Part shown: piece by piece, positions 8,247 through 16,152 of the stretch | Layout of the letters: each line of letters starts with the position of its first letter | Position numbering within the stretch: the stretch's first letter is position 1 | Assembly (NCBI GenBank): GCA_017442735.1 | Contig: JAFRZE010000054.1 | Span: forward strand, 20,916 to 84,915 | Source of the DNA: Bacillota bacterium | GTDB taxonomy: Bacteria; Bacillota; Clostridia; Lachnospirales; Bianqueaceae | Reading direction: 5' to 3' | DNA length: 64,000 bases | The notes under the pieces: model-generated | Database searches by the model: none | What the model was told of the DNA's origin: nothing | What the model saw: the letters and a program-made list of their open reading frames with translations, nothing else | Position numbers and translations under genes: made by a program

Positions 8247-8756
8247 ATTAGCGAAGTATTGATCAACGAAGAGATTCGTGAGCGTGAAGTCAGGCTCATT
8301 GACGAAGATGGCACGCAGATAGGAATCGTTCCTACCCAGAATGCCATGAACATGGCCATCGATAAGAACTTGGATCTGGTGATGATCGCCCCCGGTTCCA
8401 AACCGCCGGTGTGTAAACTGATGGATTACAGCAAGTATCAGTTTGACCAGAAGAAGAAAGAGAAAGAAGCCCGTAAGAAACAGAAGACCATGGAAGTCAA
8501 GGAAGTACGCCTTTCACCGAATATCGGTGATCACGATTTCGAGGTCAAACGCAAGAATGCACAGAAGTTCCTGGAAGAGGGCAATAAGGTCAAGGTCTCC
8601 GTTCGTTTCCGCGGACGTGAGATGACCCATACCGAGCTCGGACGGGATGTGCTGCTGAAATTTGCTGAGGGTATTTCCGATGTCAGCACGGTGGATAAGC
8701 CGGCGAAAATGGAAGGCCGCAGCATGGTAATGTTTTTAGCACCCAAACGCGGATAA
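8247..8756 (+). CDS. infC: Translation initiation factor IF-3 (ATT start)
   Basis: IF-3 binds the 30S subunit, keeps the subunits apart and proofreads the start codon and initiator tRNA. The 169-residue product has both domains: an N-terminal part with [12 protein letters not shown], a Lys-rich linker [13 protein letters not shown], and a C-terminal part with [13 protein letters not shown] and VRFRGREM. The start is called at ATT 8247. AGGAGGTG (8232-8239) lies 7 bases upstream, whereas the first conventional start, TTG 8259, is 19 bases away. The ATT start also restores the family N-terminus [10 protein letters not shown]. Rare AUU starts on infC let IF-3 repress its own translation in other bacteria, so this is probably conserved autoregulation. 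First gene of the infC-rpmI-rplT operon. Confidence 0.95.
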   Translation: MSEVLINEEIREREVRLIDEDGTQIGIVPTQNAMNMAIDKNLDLVMIAPGSKPPVCKLMDYSKYQFDQKKKEKEARKKQKTMEVKEVRLSPNIGDHDFEVKRKNAQKFLEEGNKVKVSVRFRGREMTHTELGRDVLLKFAEGISDVSTVDKPAKMEGRSMVMFLAPKRG

Positions 8757-8775
8757 TGAAAAGGAGAATAGTACT

Positions 8776-8973
8776 ATGCCGAAATTCAAGACCAAGAGAG
8801 CTGCCGCAAAGCGCTTCAAAACCACTGGTACCGGAAAGCTGAAACGTTTCAAAGCTTACAAGTCCCATATCCTGACCAAGAAGACCACCAAGAGAAAGAG
8901 AAATCTTCGTAAAGCCACGATGATGGATCAGACCAACGAGAAAGTGATGAAGAAGATCCTGCCTTATTCCTAA
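8776..8973 (+). CDS. rpmI: 50S ribosomal protein bL35
   Basis: A 65-residue, very basic protein starting [18 protein letters not shown], the canonical bL35 start. The [12 protein letters not shown] segment that binds 23S rRNA is intact. It lies 19 bases after infC with its own AAAGGAG, and rplT follows 40 bases later, the universal order. Confidence 0.98.
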   Translation: MPKFKTKRAAAKRFKTTGTGKLKRFKAYKSHILTKKTTKRKRNLRKATMMDQTNEKVMKKILPYS

Positions 8974-9013
8974 GGATCGGATCAATAGTAAAGGTTTAAG
9001 GAGGATATAAAAA

Positions 9014-9367
9014 ATGGCAAGAGTTAAAGGTGCGTTAAACGCTCGTAAAAAACATAAAAGAGTCCTGACCCTGGCAAAGGGTTTCTACGGTGCCCGTTCC
9101 AAACAGTATAAGAGTGCGAAGGCTGCTGTCATGCACTCCATGGCTGATTCCTATGTCGGCCGCCGTCAGAGAAAGAGAGATTTCCGTCGTCTGTGGATCG
9201 CCCGTATCAACGCGGCATGCCATCTGAATGACATTTCCTACAGCCGTTTCATGAACGGTCTGAAGAAATCCGGCAGCGAGCTGAACCGTAAGGTCCTGGC
9301 TGACATCGCTGTGAATGATCCCGCCGGCTTCACCGCTCTGGTCGAAACCGCAAAGGCGAATCTGTAA
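9014..9367 (+). CDS. rplT: 50S ribosomal protein bL20
   Basis: 117 residues, full length. The basic N-terminal extension [20 protein letters not shown] that threads into 23S rRNA is present, followed by the globular domain with [13 protein letters not shown]. bL20 is needed for early 50S assembly and in Bacillota also represses its own operon by binding the leader RNA, here the region 8049-8210. AAGGAGG precedes the ATG. An imperfect terminator follows at 9375. Confidence 0.98.
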   Translation: MARVKGALNARKKHKRVLTLAKGFYGARSKQYKSAKAAVMHSMADSYVGRRQRKRDFRRLWIARINAACHLNDISYSRFMNGLKKSGSELNRKVLADIAVNDPAGFTALVETAKANL

Positions 9368-9374
9368 TGATGAA

Positions 9375-9404
9375 AAAGGCGCGGCCCTGTTCGGCTGCGC
9401 CTTT
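9375..9404 (+). terminator. Terminator after rplT (weak T-run)
   Basis: AAAGGCGCGGCC and GGCTGCGCCTTT form a strong stem, but only a short T tail (TTTATGTTT) follows. Some read-through into the pyrophosphatase gene, which starts 24 bases later and has no clear promoter of its own, is plausible. Confidence 0.7.
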
Positions 9405-9427
9405 ATGTTTAAAAGGAGTATTCCTTC

Positions 9428-11188
9428 ATGATTGAAAAAGAAACCAAGACCAGGATCTATGTGGTCGGCCATAAGAATCCGGATACGGACTCGATCTGCT
9501 CAGCGCTTTCCTACGCGTATCTGAAGAACCAGCTCGCGGAGCGGGCGGAACATTTGATCGCCTCTTCCCAGGGCGACGCGGTGGATCCGGCTTTGCTGCA
9601 GGAAGCGGGAAAATATTTTGTCGGCGCGCGCGCCGGCCAGGTGAACGCGGAAACGATGTTCGTCCTGAACCGGTTCCATCAGCGGATCCCTCATTATCTG
9701 AACAACATCGGTACCCGGGTCTCGGATATGGAGATCCATGAAGTACCGGGCATCGACCGGAATATGTCGCTGAAGAAGGCGTGGGAACTGATGGCGTCGC
9801 TGAATGTCGTTACGCTGCCGGTCATCGATTCGGATGATCAGCTGGAAGGCATGATCACCATCAACGATATCGCCCTTTCATATATGCAGGGACAGGACAG
9901 CAAGATGCTGGCCAAAGTCAGGACTTCCTACCGGAATATCCTGGAGACCCTGGATGCGGAAATGGTCGTGGGCGACCCGGAAGCCGTCTTTGAGGAAGGC
10001 GAAGTGGAGATCGCTACTGCCGCTCCCGAGGTAATGGAAGAGTATATCCAGCAGGGTGATATGGTTATCACGGGCAACCGGTATGAATCTCAGCTTTCCG
10101 CGATCGAATGCGGCGCGGGATGTGTGGTAGTCTGTCTGGGAGCCAAAGTGAGCAAAACGATCCGCAAGCTGGCGGAAGAAAACCATTGCAAAGTGTTGGT
10201 CACGCCCTATGACACCTACCGCGTTGCGCGTCAGGTATCGCAGGCCATGCCGGTCTCAGCCTTCATGAAGACCGACGGACTGAAACTGTTCCACCTGACG
10301 GACTATACCGATGATATCAAGGATACGATGATGTCTTCCCGGACCCGTGACTTTGCGGTACTGGATAAGGATGACAAGTACGTCGGACTGATCAGCCGAA
10401 GGAATTTCCTTGGGATCAAGAAGCGCGAGATCATCCTGGTGGACCACAATGAACGGTCCCAGGCCGTGGACAACATCGAATCGGCCGTGATCCTGGAGAT
10501 CATCGATCATCACCGGATCGGATCGCTGGAGACCATGGAACCGGTCTATTTCCGCAATGAGCCCATCGGATGTACGGCGTCCATCGTTTATAAGATCTTC
10601 CGTGAGAAGAATGTGGAGATCATCCCGGACATCGCCGGACTTCTGCTGTCCGCGATCCTCTCGGATACGCTGATCTTCCGTTCGCCCACCTGTACGGATT
10701 TCGACCGTCAGGCGGCAGAAGCGCTGGCGAAGATCACCGGACTGGATCCGGAGACCTACGGCGCGCAGATGTTCGAGGCCGGATCCGACCTGAAAACGAA
10801 GACGCCGGAAGAGATCTTCTTCCAGGATTACAAGCGGTTCGAGTTCGGTGAGACGACCTTCTCTGTTTCGCAGATCAGCAGCATGAGCTATGATGAGCTT
10901 AGGAAGATCGAGAAGAAAGTCATGCCGTTCCTGGAGCGCCGGACGAAAGAACAGGCCGGGGAGAAGTTCTTCCTGGTTCTCACCAACATCCTTGGTTCGT
11001 CCTCGAGGCTGGTCTGCTTCGGACCAGGCGCCGGCAATCTGGCGGAGGAAGCCTTCAAAGGCATCGCGGCGAAGCAGGAAGTCCTGAAGAAGGATGAAGA
11101 AATGCCGCCGATCACGGCCATGGAGCTTCCGGGCATGGTTTCCCGTAAGAAACAGCTGATCCCGCGGTTTATGGAAGCCCTGAACTAA
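9428..11188 (+). CDS. Manganese-dependent inorganic pyrophosphatase with regulatory CBS-DRTGG-CBS insert
   Basis: Family II pyrophosphatase (DHH superfamily) that splits PPi to phosphate in the cytoplasm. At 586 residues it is about 270 longer than the plain enzyme. Metal ligands appear as GHKNPDTDSICSA near residues 15-27 and DHHRIG near 360. Between them lie a CBS domain (about 75-125), a DRTGG-like domain (about 200-270) and a second CBS domain (about 280-340). These inserts bind adenine nucleotides: in studied homologues AMP/ADP inhibit and ATP or diadenosine polyphosphates activate. The C-terminal DHHA2 domain ends with PGMVSRKKQLIP, the substrate-binding SRKKQ motif. All key residues seem present. 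It is followed 12 bases later by a small membrane-protein gene. Confidence 0.93.
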   Translation: MIEKETKTRIYVVGHKNPDTDSICSALSYAYLKNQLAERAEHLIASSQGDAVDPALLQEAGKYFVGARAGQVNAETMFVLNRFHQRIPHYLNNIGTRVSDMEIHEVPGIDRNMSLKKAWELMASLNVVTLPVIDSDDQLEGMITINDIALSYMQGQDSKMLAKVRTSYRNILETLDAEMVVGDPEAVFEEGEVEIATAAPEVMEEYIQQGDMVITGNRYESQLSAIECGAGCVVVCLGAKVSKTIRKLAEENHCKVLVTPYDTYRVARQVSQAMPVSAFMKTDGLKLFHLTDYTDDIKDTMMSSRTRDFAVLDKDDKYVGLISRRNFLGIKKREIILVDHNERSQAVDNIESAVILEIIDHHRIGSLETMEPVYFRNEPIGCTASIVYKIFREKNVEIIPDIAGLLLSAILSDTLIFRSPTCTDFDRQAAEALAKITGLDPETYGAQMFEAGSDLKTKTPEEIFFQDYKRFEFGETTFSVSQISSMSYDELRKIEKKVMPFLERRTKEQAGEKFFLVLTNILGSSSRLVCFGPGAGNLAEEAFKGIAAKQEVLKKDEEMPPITAMELPGMVSRKKQLIPRFMEALN

Positions 11189-11200
11189 AAGGTGGCAGCA

Positions 11201-11701
11201 GTGGGGATCCCTAACGCTAAGAAATATCCGGACCGCGTAACGCTTGGACCGGACGGTGTTTACCGCTGGCACGCCGCGCTGAATGTCGAGGAGTCGAAGT
11301 ATGTCCGCAAGGTCGTTCTGTTGACCGTAGGCGGGATCTGCGTCTTTCTGATGATCTTCGCCGCTGTGATCGGGATGGACGCGCCGGAAATGCTGTCCAT
11401 GCTGCTGACCTGCGCTATTGCGATGGCCATCGCTCTGGCGATCTGCGCATTTGTCCGCCAGCCGGGATATCTGAAAAAGTATTATGAGATGACCGAGCAG
11501 GCTGTCCTGCAGGTCAACCCCAAGCAGCGTTTCAGAGTGGACTTCTCGGAGATCAGAAAGGCGATCGTTTCGCCAAACAAGATCACCTTATACCGCCGGG
11601 TGATCCGAATGGAGGTTCTGGTCCCCGCGGAGGACTACCAGATGGTCAAATTCCACATTCTGTCGCGGCTCGGACCCGGAACAGAAGTGATCTACAAATA
11701 A
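11201..11701 (+). CDS. Small membrane protein with a PH-like cytoplasmic tail
   Basis: About 166 residues. A hydrophilic N-terminus with YRWHAALN is followed by two close membrane helices (about residues 40-60 and 66-85) and a 75-residue tail rich in beta strands (YYEMTEQAVLQV, KITLYRRVIRMEVLVP) resembling bacterial PH-like domains. The start is set at GTG 11201 because AGGTGG at 11190-11195 is 5 bases upstream; the in-frame GTG at 11192 lies inside that site. It probably shares a transcript with the pyrophosphatase and is followed by a terminator. I do not recognise a named family and cannot assign a function. Confidence 0.75.
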   Translation: MGIPNAKKYPDRVTLGPDGVYRWHAALNVEESKYVRKVVLLTVGGICVFLMIFAAVIGMDAPEMLSMLLTCAIAMAIALAICAFVRQPGYLKKYYEMTEQAVLQVNPKQRFRVDFSEIRKAIVSPNKITLYRRVIRMEVLVPAEDYQMVKFHILSRLGPGTEVIYK

Positions 11702-11705
11702 GAAT

Positions 11706-11746
11706 ACCGATCTGTCTCATTCTTTGGGATAGATCGGTTTTTTCTT
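11706..11746 (+). terminator. Intrinsic terminator
   Basis: ACCGATCT (11706-11713) pairs with AGATCGGT (11731-11738), followed by a T-run. It closes the pyrophosphatase unit. Confidence 0.92.
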
Positions 11747-11753
11747 TACTAAT

Positions 11754-12026
11754 TAGCAAGGCAAACAACATTTATAAACACACCTTTTTAACCCGGATAG
11801 CAAGGCCTACAGAGAAAAAGGCAAAATCTTGCCAATGCGTTAGCAAGATAAAGGCGAAAAACGGTCTCATCTTGCTAAGTGGTCAGGTTGATTTAACAAG
11901 GTAAGTCGATAAAAGCTAGAAACCTTGCTATACCCATAGCAAGATATGCATGAAAAACAGCTGCACCTTGCTACTGACAGACTGCTTGTTAGCAAGAAAC
12001 CTTTGAAAACTCATAGGACCTTGCTA
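11754..12026. repeat. Hairpin array A: six 37-base palindromic units
   Basis: This fills the 400-base gap between two terminators. Six units start at 11754, 11798, 11841, 11894, 11937 and 11990. Each is exactly 37 bases: a 9-base left arm (TAGCAAGGT or near), a 19-base loop with a central A-tract, and a 9-base right arm (ACCTTGCTA or near). Unit 3 has perfect arms, TAGCAAGAT/ATCTTGCTA. Unit 1 has a decayed right arm. Spacers are 7, 6, 16, 6 and 16 bases. Arm changes are often matched across the stem. No start codon with a ribosome site is seen, so it is not coding. The same unit and spacing occur in array B at 34434-34715. Confidence 0.9.
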
Positions 12027-12052
12027 CTGCAGGATAGTTGTGAGAATTGAAA

Positions 12053-12087
12053 ACCCGCTGGCATAAAACCAGCGGGTAGCTTTTTTT
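12053..12087. terminator. Terminator between array A and the convergent PRTase gene
   Basis: ACCCGCTGG (12053-12061), a 7-base loop, CCAGCGGGT (12069-12077), then seven T on the plus strand. On the minus strand the stem is followed by a short T-run (GGGTTTTC), so it may serve both directions. Confidence 0.85.
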
Positions 12088-12102
12088 CTGGGGATGCTCG
12101 GA

Positions 12103-12741
12103 TTACAGGCTTGAGATACCGTAGGTATTGACCAGCGCATCAAGCTTGAGGCCGGCTTTGCACATGGGGCACTCATAAGAAGGTTTGGAAATATAGTCAT
12201 CGATGACATTGGCCGGGAAGATTGACTGTACGGGGAAACCACAGCAGGTATCTTCACGGGTGAAGATCGAGCAGACGCCCACGGTGGTACCGCGGTAGTA
12301 CTGGATCGCTTCGACAGCGCCCTGTACGGTGAAACCGGTGGTGATGGAAGCCGCCAGGATCAGGACATGCTTGCCGACGATCATGGGAGCGGTGTTGTCA
12401 CGGAAGATCAGCTGGGAACCGGTGGTATGCTCGGGGGTCGCGACATAGATGGTCTTGTGCTGGTTCATGTTGTGAAGACCATTCTTCGTCAGCTCGGAAG
12501 CCATGCAGGCGCCGATGACTTCGGTGCCGTCCAGGCAGAGAATGGTATCGATAATCGTCGAGGATTTGAACTTGCTCGCCAGTTCTATGGCCGCTTCACG
12601 CGCCTCAGAGAGGCGATGCTTGGTCATGGTCAGGTCAACATAATAATTGATATGGCTGTGGCTGGTAGCAAAGTGACCGTGTGCGACACGCAGCGGAACG
12701 GTAGTTTCACGGGTAGGATACATAAACAACTGAAATGCCAT
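12103..12741 (-). CDS. Orotate phosphoribosyltransferase-like PRTase with altered PRPP loop
   Basis: A type I phosphoribosyltransferase-fold protein of 212 residues. The flexible-loop region, a DTILCLDGTEVIGA strand-turn and the PRPP-loop region VLILAASITTGFTV near residue 127 follow the orotate PRTase pattern. In true PRTases the PRPP loop carries two acidic residues before the TTG; here they are Ala-Ala. Normal catalysis is therefore doubtful, and a regulatory or nucleotide-sensing role like that of other PRTase-fold regulators is possible. The C-terminus has a CPMC pair (YECPMCKAG) that could bind zinc. It is monocistronic, with a promoter at 12815-12787 on the minus strand. No other pyrimidine gene is nearby, so a pyrE symbol is not given. 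Confidence 0.75.
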   Translation of the reverse strand: MAFQLFMYPTRETTVPLRVAHGHFATSHSHINYYVDLTMTKHRLSEAREAAIELASKFKSSTIIDTILCLDGTEVIGACMASELTKNGLHNMNQHKTIYVATPEHTTGSQLIFRDNTAPMIVGKHVLILAASITTGFTVQGAVEAIQYYRGTTVGVCSIFTREDTCCGFPVQSIFPANVIDDYISKPSYECPMCKAGLKLDALVNTYGISSL

Positions 12742-12786
12742 GGTGTTGTCTCCTTTATTCTCATGGTGGTTACAGGGTTATACTTT

Positions 12787-12815
12787 AATATAACAGAAAG
12801 TTCTTTTTCAGTCAA
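12787..12815 (-). promoter_or_regulatory. Promoter of the PRTase-like gene
   Basis: On the minus strand TTGACT (12815-12810), 17 bases, TATATT (12792-12787). Confidence 0.75.
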
Positions 12816-12877
12816 CTTATTTAAAGAGAAAGTGCCAAACAAGGCGAAGTTTGGGATGAATTAGCATTTCAGGAAAC

Positions 12878-12906
12878 TTGACAGATGAGATACAAAAGGG
12901 TAAACT
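12878..12906 (+). promoter_or_regulatory. Promoter of metG-tatD
   Basis: TTGACA (12878-12883), 17 bases, TAAACT (12901-12906). The short leader then holds two exclusive hairpins next to the ribosome site: AGAGGA/TCCTCT (12919-12934) against TCCTC/GAGGA (12929-12947). Confidence 0.75.
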
Positions 12907-12953
12907 ATGAAAGATTATAGAGGAAATGTCCTCTCACATTTGGAGGAATGACA

Positions 12954-14954
12954 ATGAAGAACAGAGGAAAGTACTATCTGACAACTGCCATCGCTTACGC
13001 ATCCGGCAAACCGCACATCGGCAACACCTACGAGATCGTGCTGGCGGACGCCATTGCCCGCTACCGTCGTCTGCAGGGCTACGATGTGTTCTTTATGACC
13101 GGTACCGATGAGCATGGTCAGAAGGTCGAACAGAAAGCCGCCGCGGAGGGGATCACACCCCAGGAGTTCGTGGACCGAGTAGCAAGCAACATCAAGAACG
13201 CGTATGACCTGATGAATGTCAGTTACAATAAATTTATCCGTACCACCGACGAAGACCATATGAAGAGTGTACAGCATATCTTCACGAAGCTGTACAAGCA
13301 GGGAGATATCTATAAAGGCGCTTATGAAGGCCTGTACTGCGTCCCCTGCGAGAGTTTCTTTACCGAATCGCAGCTGGTTGATGGCAAATGCCCCGACTGC
13401 GGTCGTCCGGTCATTAAGGCGCAGGAAGAAGCGTATTTCTTCAAGATGAGCAAGTATCAGCAGCGTCTGATTGATCATATCGAGGCACATCCGGAGTTTA
13501 TCCAGCCGGAAGCCCGCAAGAGAGAGATGATCAATAACTTCCTGAAGCCGGGTCTGCAGGATCTGTGTGTTTCCAGAAGTTCCTTTACCTGGGGCATTCC
13601 TGTGGAATTCGATCCGAAGCATGTCGTGTATGTGTGGATGGACGCGCTGAACAACTACATCACCGGTATCGGATATGACGGAGAGAACAGCACGGACCAG
13701 TATCATTATCTGTGGCCGGCAGATCTGCATCTGATCGGTAAGGATATCCTTCGTTTCCATACCATTTACTGGCCGATCTTCCTGATGGCTATGGGCGAGC
13801 CGCTGCCGAAGCAGGTGTTCGGTCATCCGTGGATGCTGATGAACAATGACAAGATGAGTAAGTCCAAAGGCAATCTCATCTACGCGGACGAGATGGTAGA
13901 CCGCTTCGGCGTGGATGCCGTTCGTTACTTCATGCTGCATGAGATGCCGTTCGCGAGTGACGGTAATATCACCTATCCGCTGTTCCTGGCCCGTTACAAC
14001 GGAGACCTGGCGAACGTGCTCGGCAACCTGGTGAACCGTACGCTGGCGATGCAGCAGAAATACTTCGGTTCCACACTGCAGCCGCAGGGTGAGATCACCG
14101 TGCTGGATCAGGAGCTGATCAATATGGCGCTTTCGACCGTCAAGGCAGTCGATACGTGCATGGTGGATCTTCATATCGCGGACGCGATCGAAGCTGTTAT
14201 GGAACTGACCCGCCGCTGCAACAAGTATATCGATGAGACCACGCCTTGGGCATTGGCGAAGGATGAGTCCCAGAAGGCTCGCCTTGGCAGCGTGCTCTAC
14301 AACCTGCTGGAAGCGATCCGCTTTATCGGGACTCTGTTTGCGGCTTATCTGCCGGGTACTTCCGAAGCGATCCTGAATCAGCTGGGCGTAGCAGAAGAAA
14401 ACCGCGGTCTGGACAGTCTGGAGAGCTTTGGCCTTCTGCAGGCCGGTGATCAGATCGGAGAGGCGATCGCGCTTTTCCAGCGTGCCGATGAGAAGAAGAT
14501 CCTGGCGGAGATCGACGCCAGAGACGAAGCGATCCTGAAGGAAAAAGAAAAAGCCGCGAAGGCTGCCGAAAAGGCGAAAGCGGAAGCTGCCAAAGCAAAA
14601 GAAGCGGGGGAAGCAGCCCCCGCGAAGGCTCAGATCACGATCGATGATTTCGATAAAATTGAGCTGAAAGTCGGAGAAGTGCTGGAATGCCAGAGAGTGG
14701 AAAAATCCAAGAAGCTGCTTTGCTCGAAGGTAAAAATCGGAAATGAAGTCCGCCAGATCGTATCCGGTATAGCCAAGTGGTATACGCCGGAAGAGATGGT
14801 AGGCAAGAAAGTCATCGTCGTCACGAACCTGGCGCCGGCGAAACTGGCAGGGACCCTTTCTGAGGGCATGATCCTCTGCGCGGAAGACGCGGAAGGCAAT
14901 GTCTGCGTACTGAAACCTGAAAAGGATTATCCGGCAGGGAGCATCGTATCGTGA
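12954..14954 (+). CDS. metG: Methionyl-tRNA synthetase with C-terminal tRNA-binding domain
   Basis: Charges tRNA-Met with methionine using ATP. The 666-residue protein has a class I core with the HIGH-type motif HIGNTY near residue 20 and KMSKSKGN near 300. A zinc knuckle (CVPCESF...CPDC, about residues 125-150) is of the two-pair CxxC type. After the anticodon-binding helices an Ala/Lys/Glu-rich linker leads to a C-terminal EMAPII/Trbp111-like tRNA-binding domain (about 560-666, starting ITIDDFDKIELKVG). ATG 12954 is preferred to 12948 because GGAGG at 12942-12946 is 7 bases upstream of it but only one base from the other. The stop overlaps the GTG start of tatD. Confidence 0.97.
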   Translation: MKNRGKYYLTTAIAYASGKPHIGNTYEIVLADAIARYRRLQGYDVFFMTGTDEHGQKVEQKAAAEGITPQEFVDRVASNIKNAYDLMNVSYNKFIRTTDEDHMKSVQHIFTKLYKQGDIYKGAYEGLYCVPCESFFTESQLVDGKCPDCGRPVIKAQEEAYFFKMSKYQQRLIDHIEAHPEFIQPEARKREMINNFLKPGLQDLCVSRSSFTWGIPVEFDPKHVVYVWMDALNNYITGIGYDGENSTDQYHYLWPADLHLIGKDILRFHTIYWPIFLMAMGEPLPKQVFGHPWMLMNNDKMSKSKGNLIYADEMVDRFGVDAVRYFMLHEMPFASDGNITYPLFLARYNGDLANVLGNLVNRTLAMQQKYFGSTLQPQGEITVLDQELINMALSTVKAVDTCMVDLHIADAIEAVMELTRRCNKYIDETTPWALAKDESQKARLGSVLYNLLEAIRFIGTLFAAYLPGTSEAILNQLGVAEENRGLDSLESFGLLQAGDQIGEAIALFQRADEKKILAEIDARDEAILKEKEKAAKAAEKAKAEAAKAKEAGEAAPAKAQITIDDFDKIELKVGEVLECQRVEKSKKLLCSKVKIGNEVRQIVSGIAKWYTPEEMVGKKVIVVTNLAPAKLAGTLSEGMILCAEDAEGNVCVLKPEKDYPAGSIVS

Positions 14955-15736
14955 GCGAGATGATCCTCATTGACAGCCACGCGCATTACGATGACAAGCA
15001 GTTCGACAAGGACCGCATGGCGCTGCTTCCCGAGATCCATCAAGCGGGTATCGGCGCGATCATCAACTGCGCGACCGATCTGAAGACCTGTGAGACAACG
15101 CTTTCGCTCATGAAAAAGTTTCCCTTTGTCTATGGAGCTATGGGGATCCATCCGCATGAGTGTAAGCACTATGATGTCGATGATCTGGAAGCGGTATTCG
15201 CTTACGCGACGGCACACGATAAAGTTGTTGCCGTGGGTGAGATCGGACTGGATTATCACTATGATTTCTCACCGCGCGATACGCAGCAGGACTTTTTCTG
15301 TGAGCAGTGTGAACTGGCTATCGAACTGGAACTGCCGATCATCGTGCACAGCCGGGAAGCCGCGCAGGATACCTTCGATATCGTGAGTGAGTATGCACAG
15401 GCAGACCTGACCGGTGTGATCCACAGTTATACCGGCAACCTGGAAATGGCGGAGCGGTATATCGATATGGGATTCTATATCGGGATCGGCGGAATGATCA
15501 CATTTCCCGATGTCAAAAAGATCCTTCGGACTGTGAAGGAGATCCCGCTGGAACGGATCCTGCTGGAGACGGACTGCCCGTATCTGGCGCCGGTACCGAA
15601 TCGCGGCAAACGCAATGATTCGCGGAACATTCCTTTTATCGCAGCGAAGATCGCTGAACTCAAAGGGATCAGCGTGGAAGAGGTCGCTAAAGTCACGACA
15701 GAGAATGTCACAAGGCTGTTTGGAATCAAAATTTAA
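14951..15736 (+). CDS. tatD: TatD family metal-dependent hydrolase (DNase)
   Basis: A 261-residue TIM-barrel amidohydrolase-fold enzyme. Members act as 3'-5' exonucleases or D-aminoacyl-tRNA deacylase-like hydrolases. Metal ligands are visible: DSHAHYDD at the N-terminus (the HxH motif), GEIGLDYHY near residue 97, IVHSREA near 132, VIHSYTG near 156 and LETDCPYLAP near 204. The GTG at 14951 overlaps the metG stop by four bases and has AGGGAG nine bases upstream, so translation is coupled. In Bacillota metG-tatD usually leads to rnmV and rsmA; here a toxin-antitoxin pair occupies the rnmV position. A terminator follows. Confidence 0.93.
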   Translation: MSEMILIDSHAHYDDKQFDKDRMALLPEIHQAGIGAIINCATDLKTCETTLSLMKKFPFVYGAMGIHPHECKHYDVDDLEAVFAYATAHDKVVAVGEIGLDYHYDFSPRDTQQDFFCEQCELAIELELPIIVHSREAAQDTFDIVSEYAQADLTGVIHSYTGNLEMAERYIDMGFYIGIGGMITFPDVKKILRTVKEIPLERILLETDCPYLAPVPNRGKRNDSRNIPFIAAKIAELKGISVEEVAKVTTENVTRLFGIKI

Positions 15737-15740
15737 GAGA

Positions 15741-15776
15741 GCCGCGTTGGGTCAGAGATGCCCCAGCGCGGTTTTT
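15741..15776 (+). terminator. Intrinsic terminator after tatD
   Basis: CCGCGTTGGG pairs with CCCCAGCGCGG (one base bulged), followed by five T. Confidence 0.9.
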
Positions 15777-15800
15777 GCAACAGAAAACGAAAGCTGCTGT

Positions 15801-15846
15801 ATATTTTAAGTAAAATATTGTATAAAATATAGAACTATGATATAAT
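15801..15846 (+). promoter_or_regulatory. Toxin-antitoxin promoter with palindromic operator
   Basis: TTGTAT (15818-15823), 17 bases, TATAAT (15841-15846). A perfect palindrome, ATATTTTA-AG-TAAAATAT (15801-15818), ends on the first base of the -35 box, and a partly overlapping ATATT/AATAT repeat follows it. This is where a Phd-type antitoxin and its complex with toxin would bind to repress the operon. Confidence 0.7.
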
Positions 15847-15882
15847 AGGGAAAATGAATCTACTGAAAGGAGCAATATATCT

Positions 15883-16152
15883 ATGCCAGTTATTAGTCCG
15901 GTTTCTGATCTACGACAGTATAACTCGGTGCTTGATAAAGTATCAGAAGGCTCTCCGGTTTATCTCACAGTAAACGGACGGGGGAAATATACGATCCGTG
16001 ACATTGCTGATGATGAAGAATTTGAGAAAACAAAGGCAATGCTTAGATTAATGTGTGAACTGAATGCAGGTAAGCAATCAGCTGAAAAGGAAGGTTATAC
16101 ATCGTCGGAAGATGTTCGGCAGTATTTGATGGGATTGCACCATGACAGTTGA
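15883..16152 (+). CDS. Antitoxin of Phd/YefM type
   Basis: An 89-residue protein starting MPVISPVSDLRQYNSVLDKV, the typical Phd/YefM DNA-binding N-terminus, followed by the VYLTVNGRGKYTI strand pair. The acidic, flexible C-terminal half would wrap and neutralise the toxin. It probably represses its own promoter through the palindrome at 15801-15818. AAAGGAG precedes the ATG. The toxin gene overlaps its end by 11 bases, the usual coupling in type II systems. Confidence 0.88.
   Translation: MPVISPVSDLRQYNSVLDKVSEGSPVYLTVNGRGKYTIRDIADDEEFEKTKAMLRLMCELNAGKQSAEKEGYTSSEDVRQYLMGLHHDS

Noticed and set aside
12907..12953. T-box or S-box riboswitch before metG
   Set aside because: The leader is only about 40 bases, too short for either, and lacks their conserved blocks.
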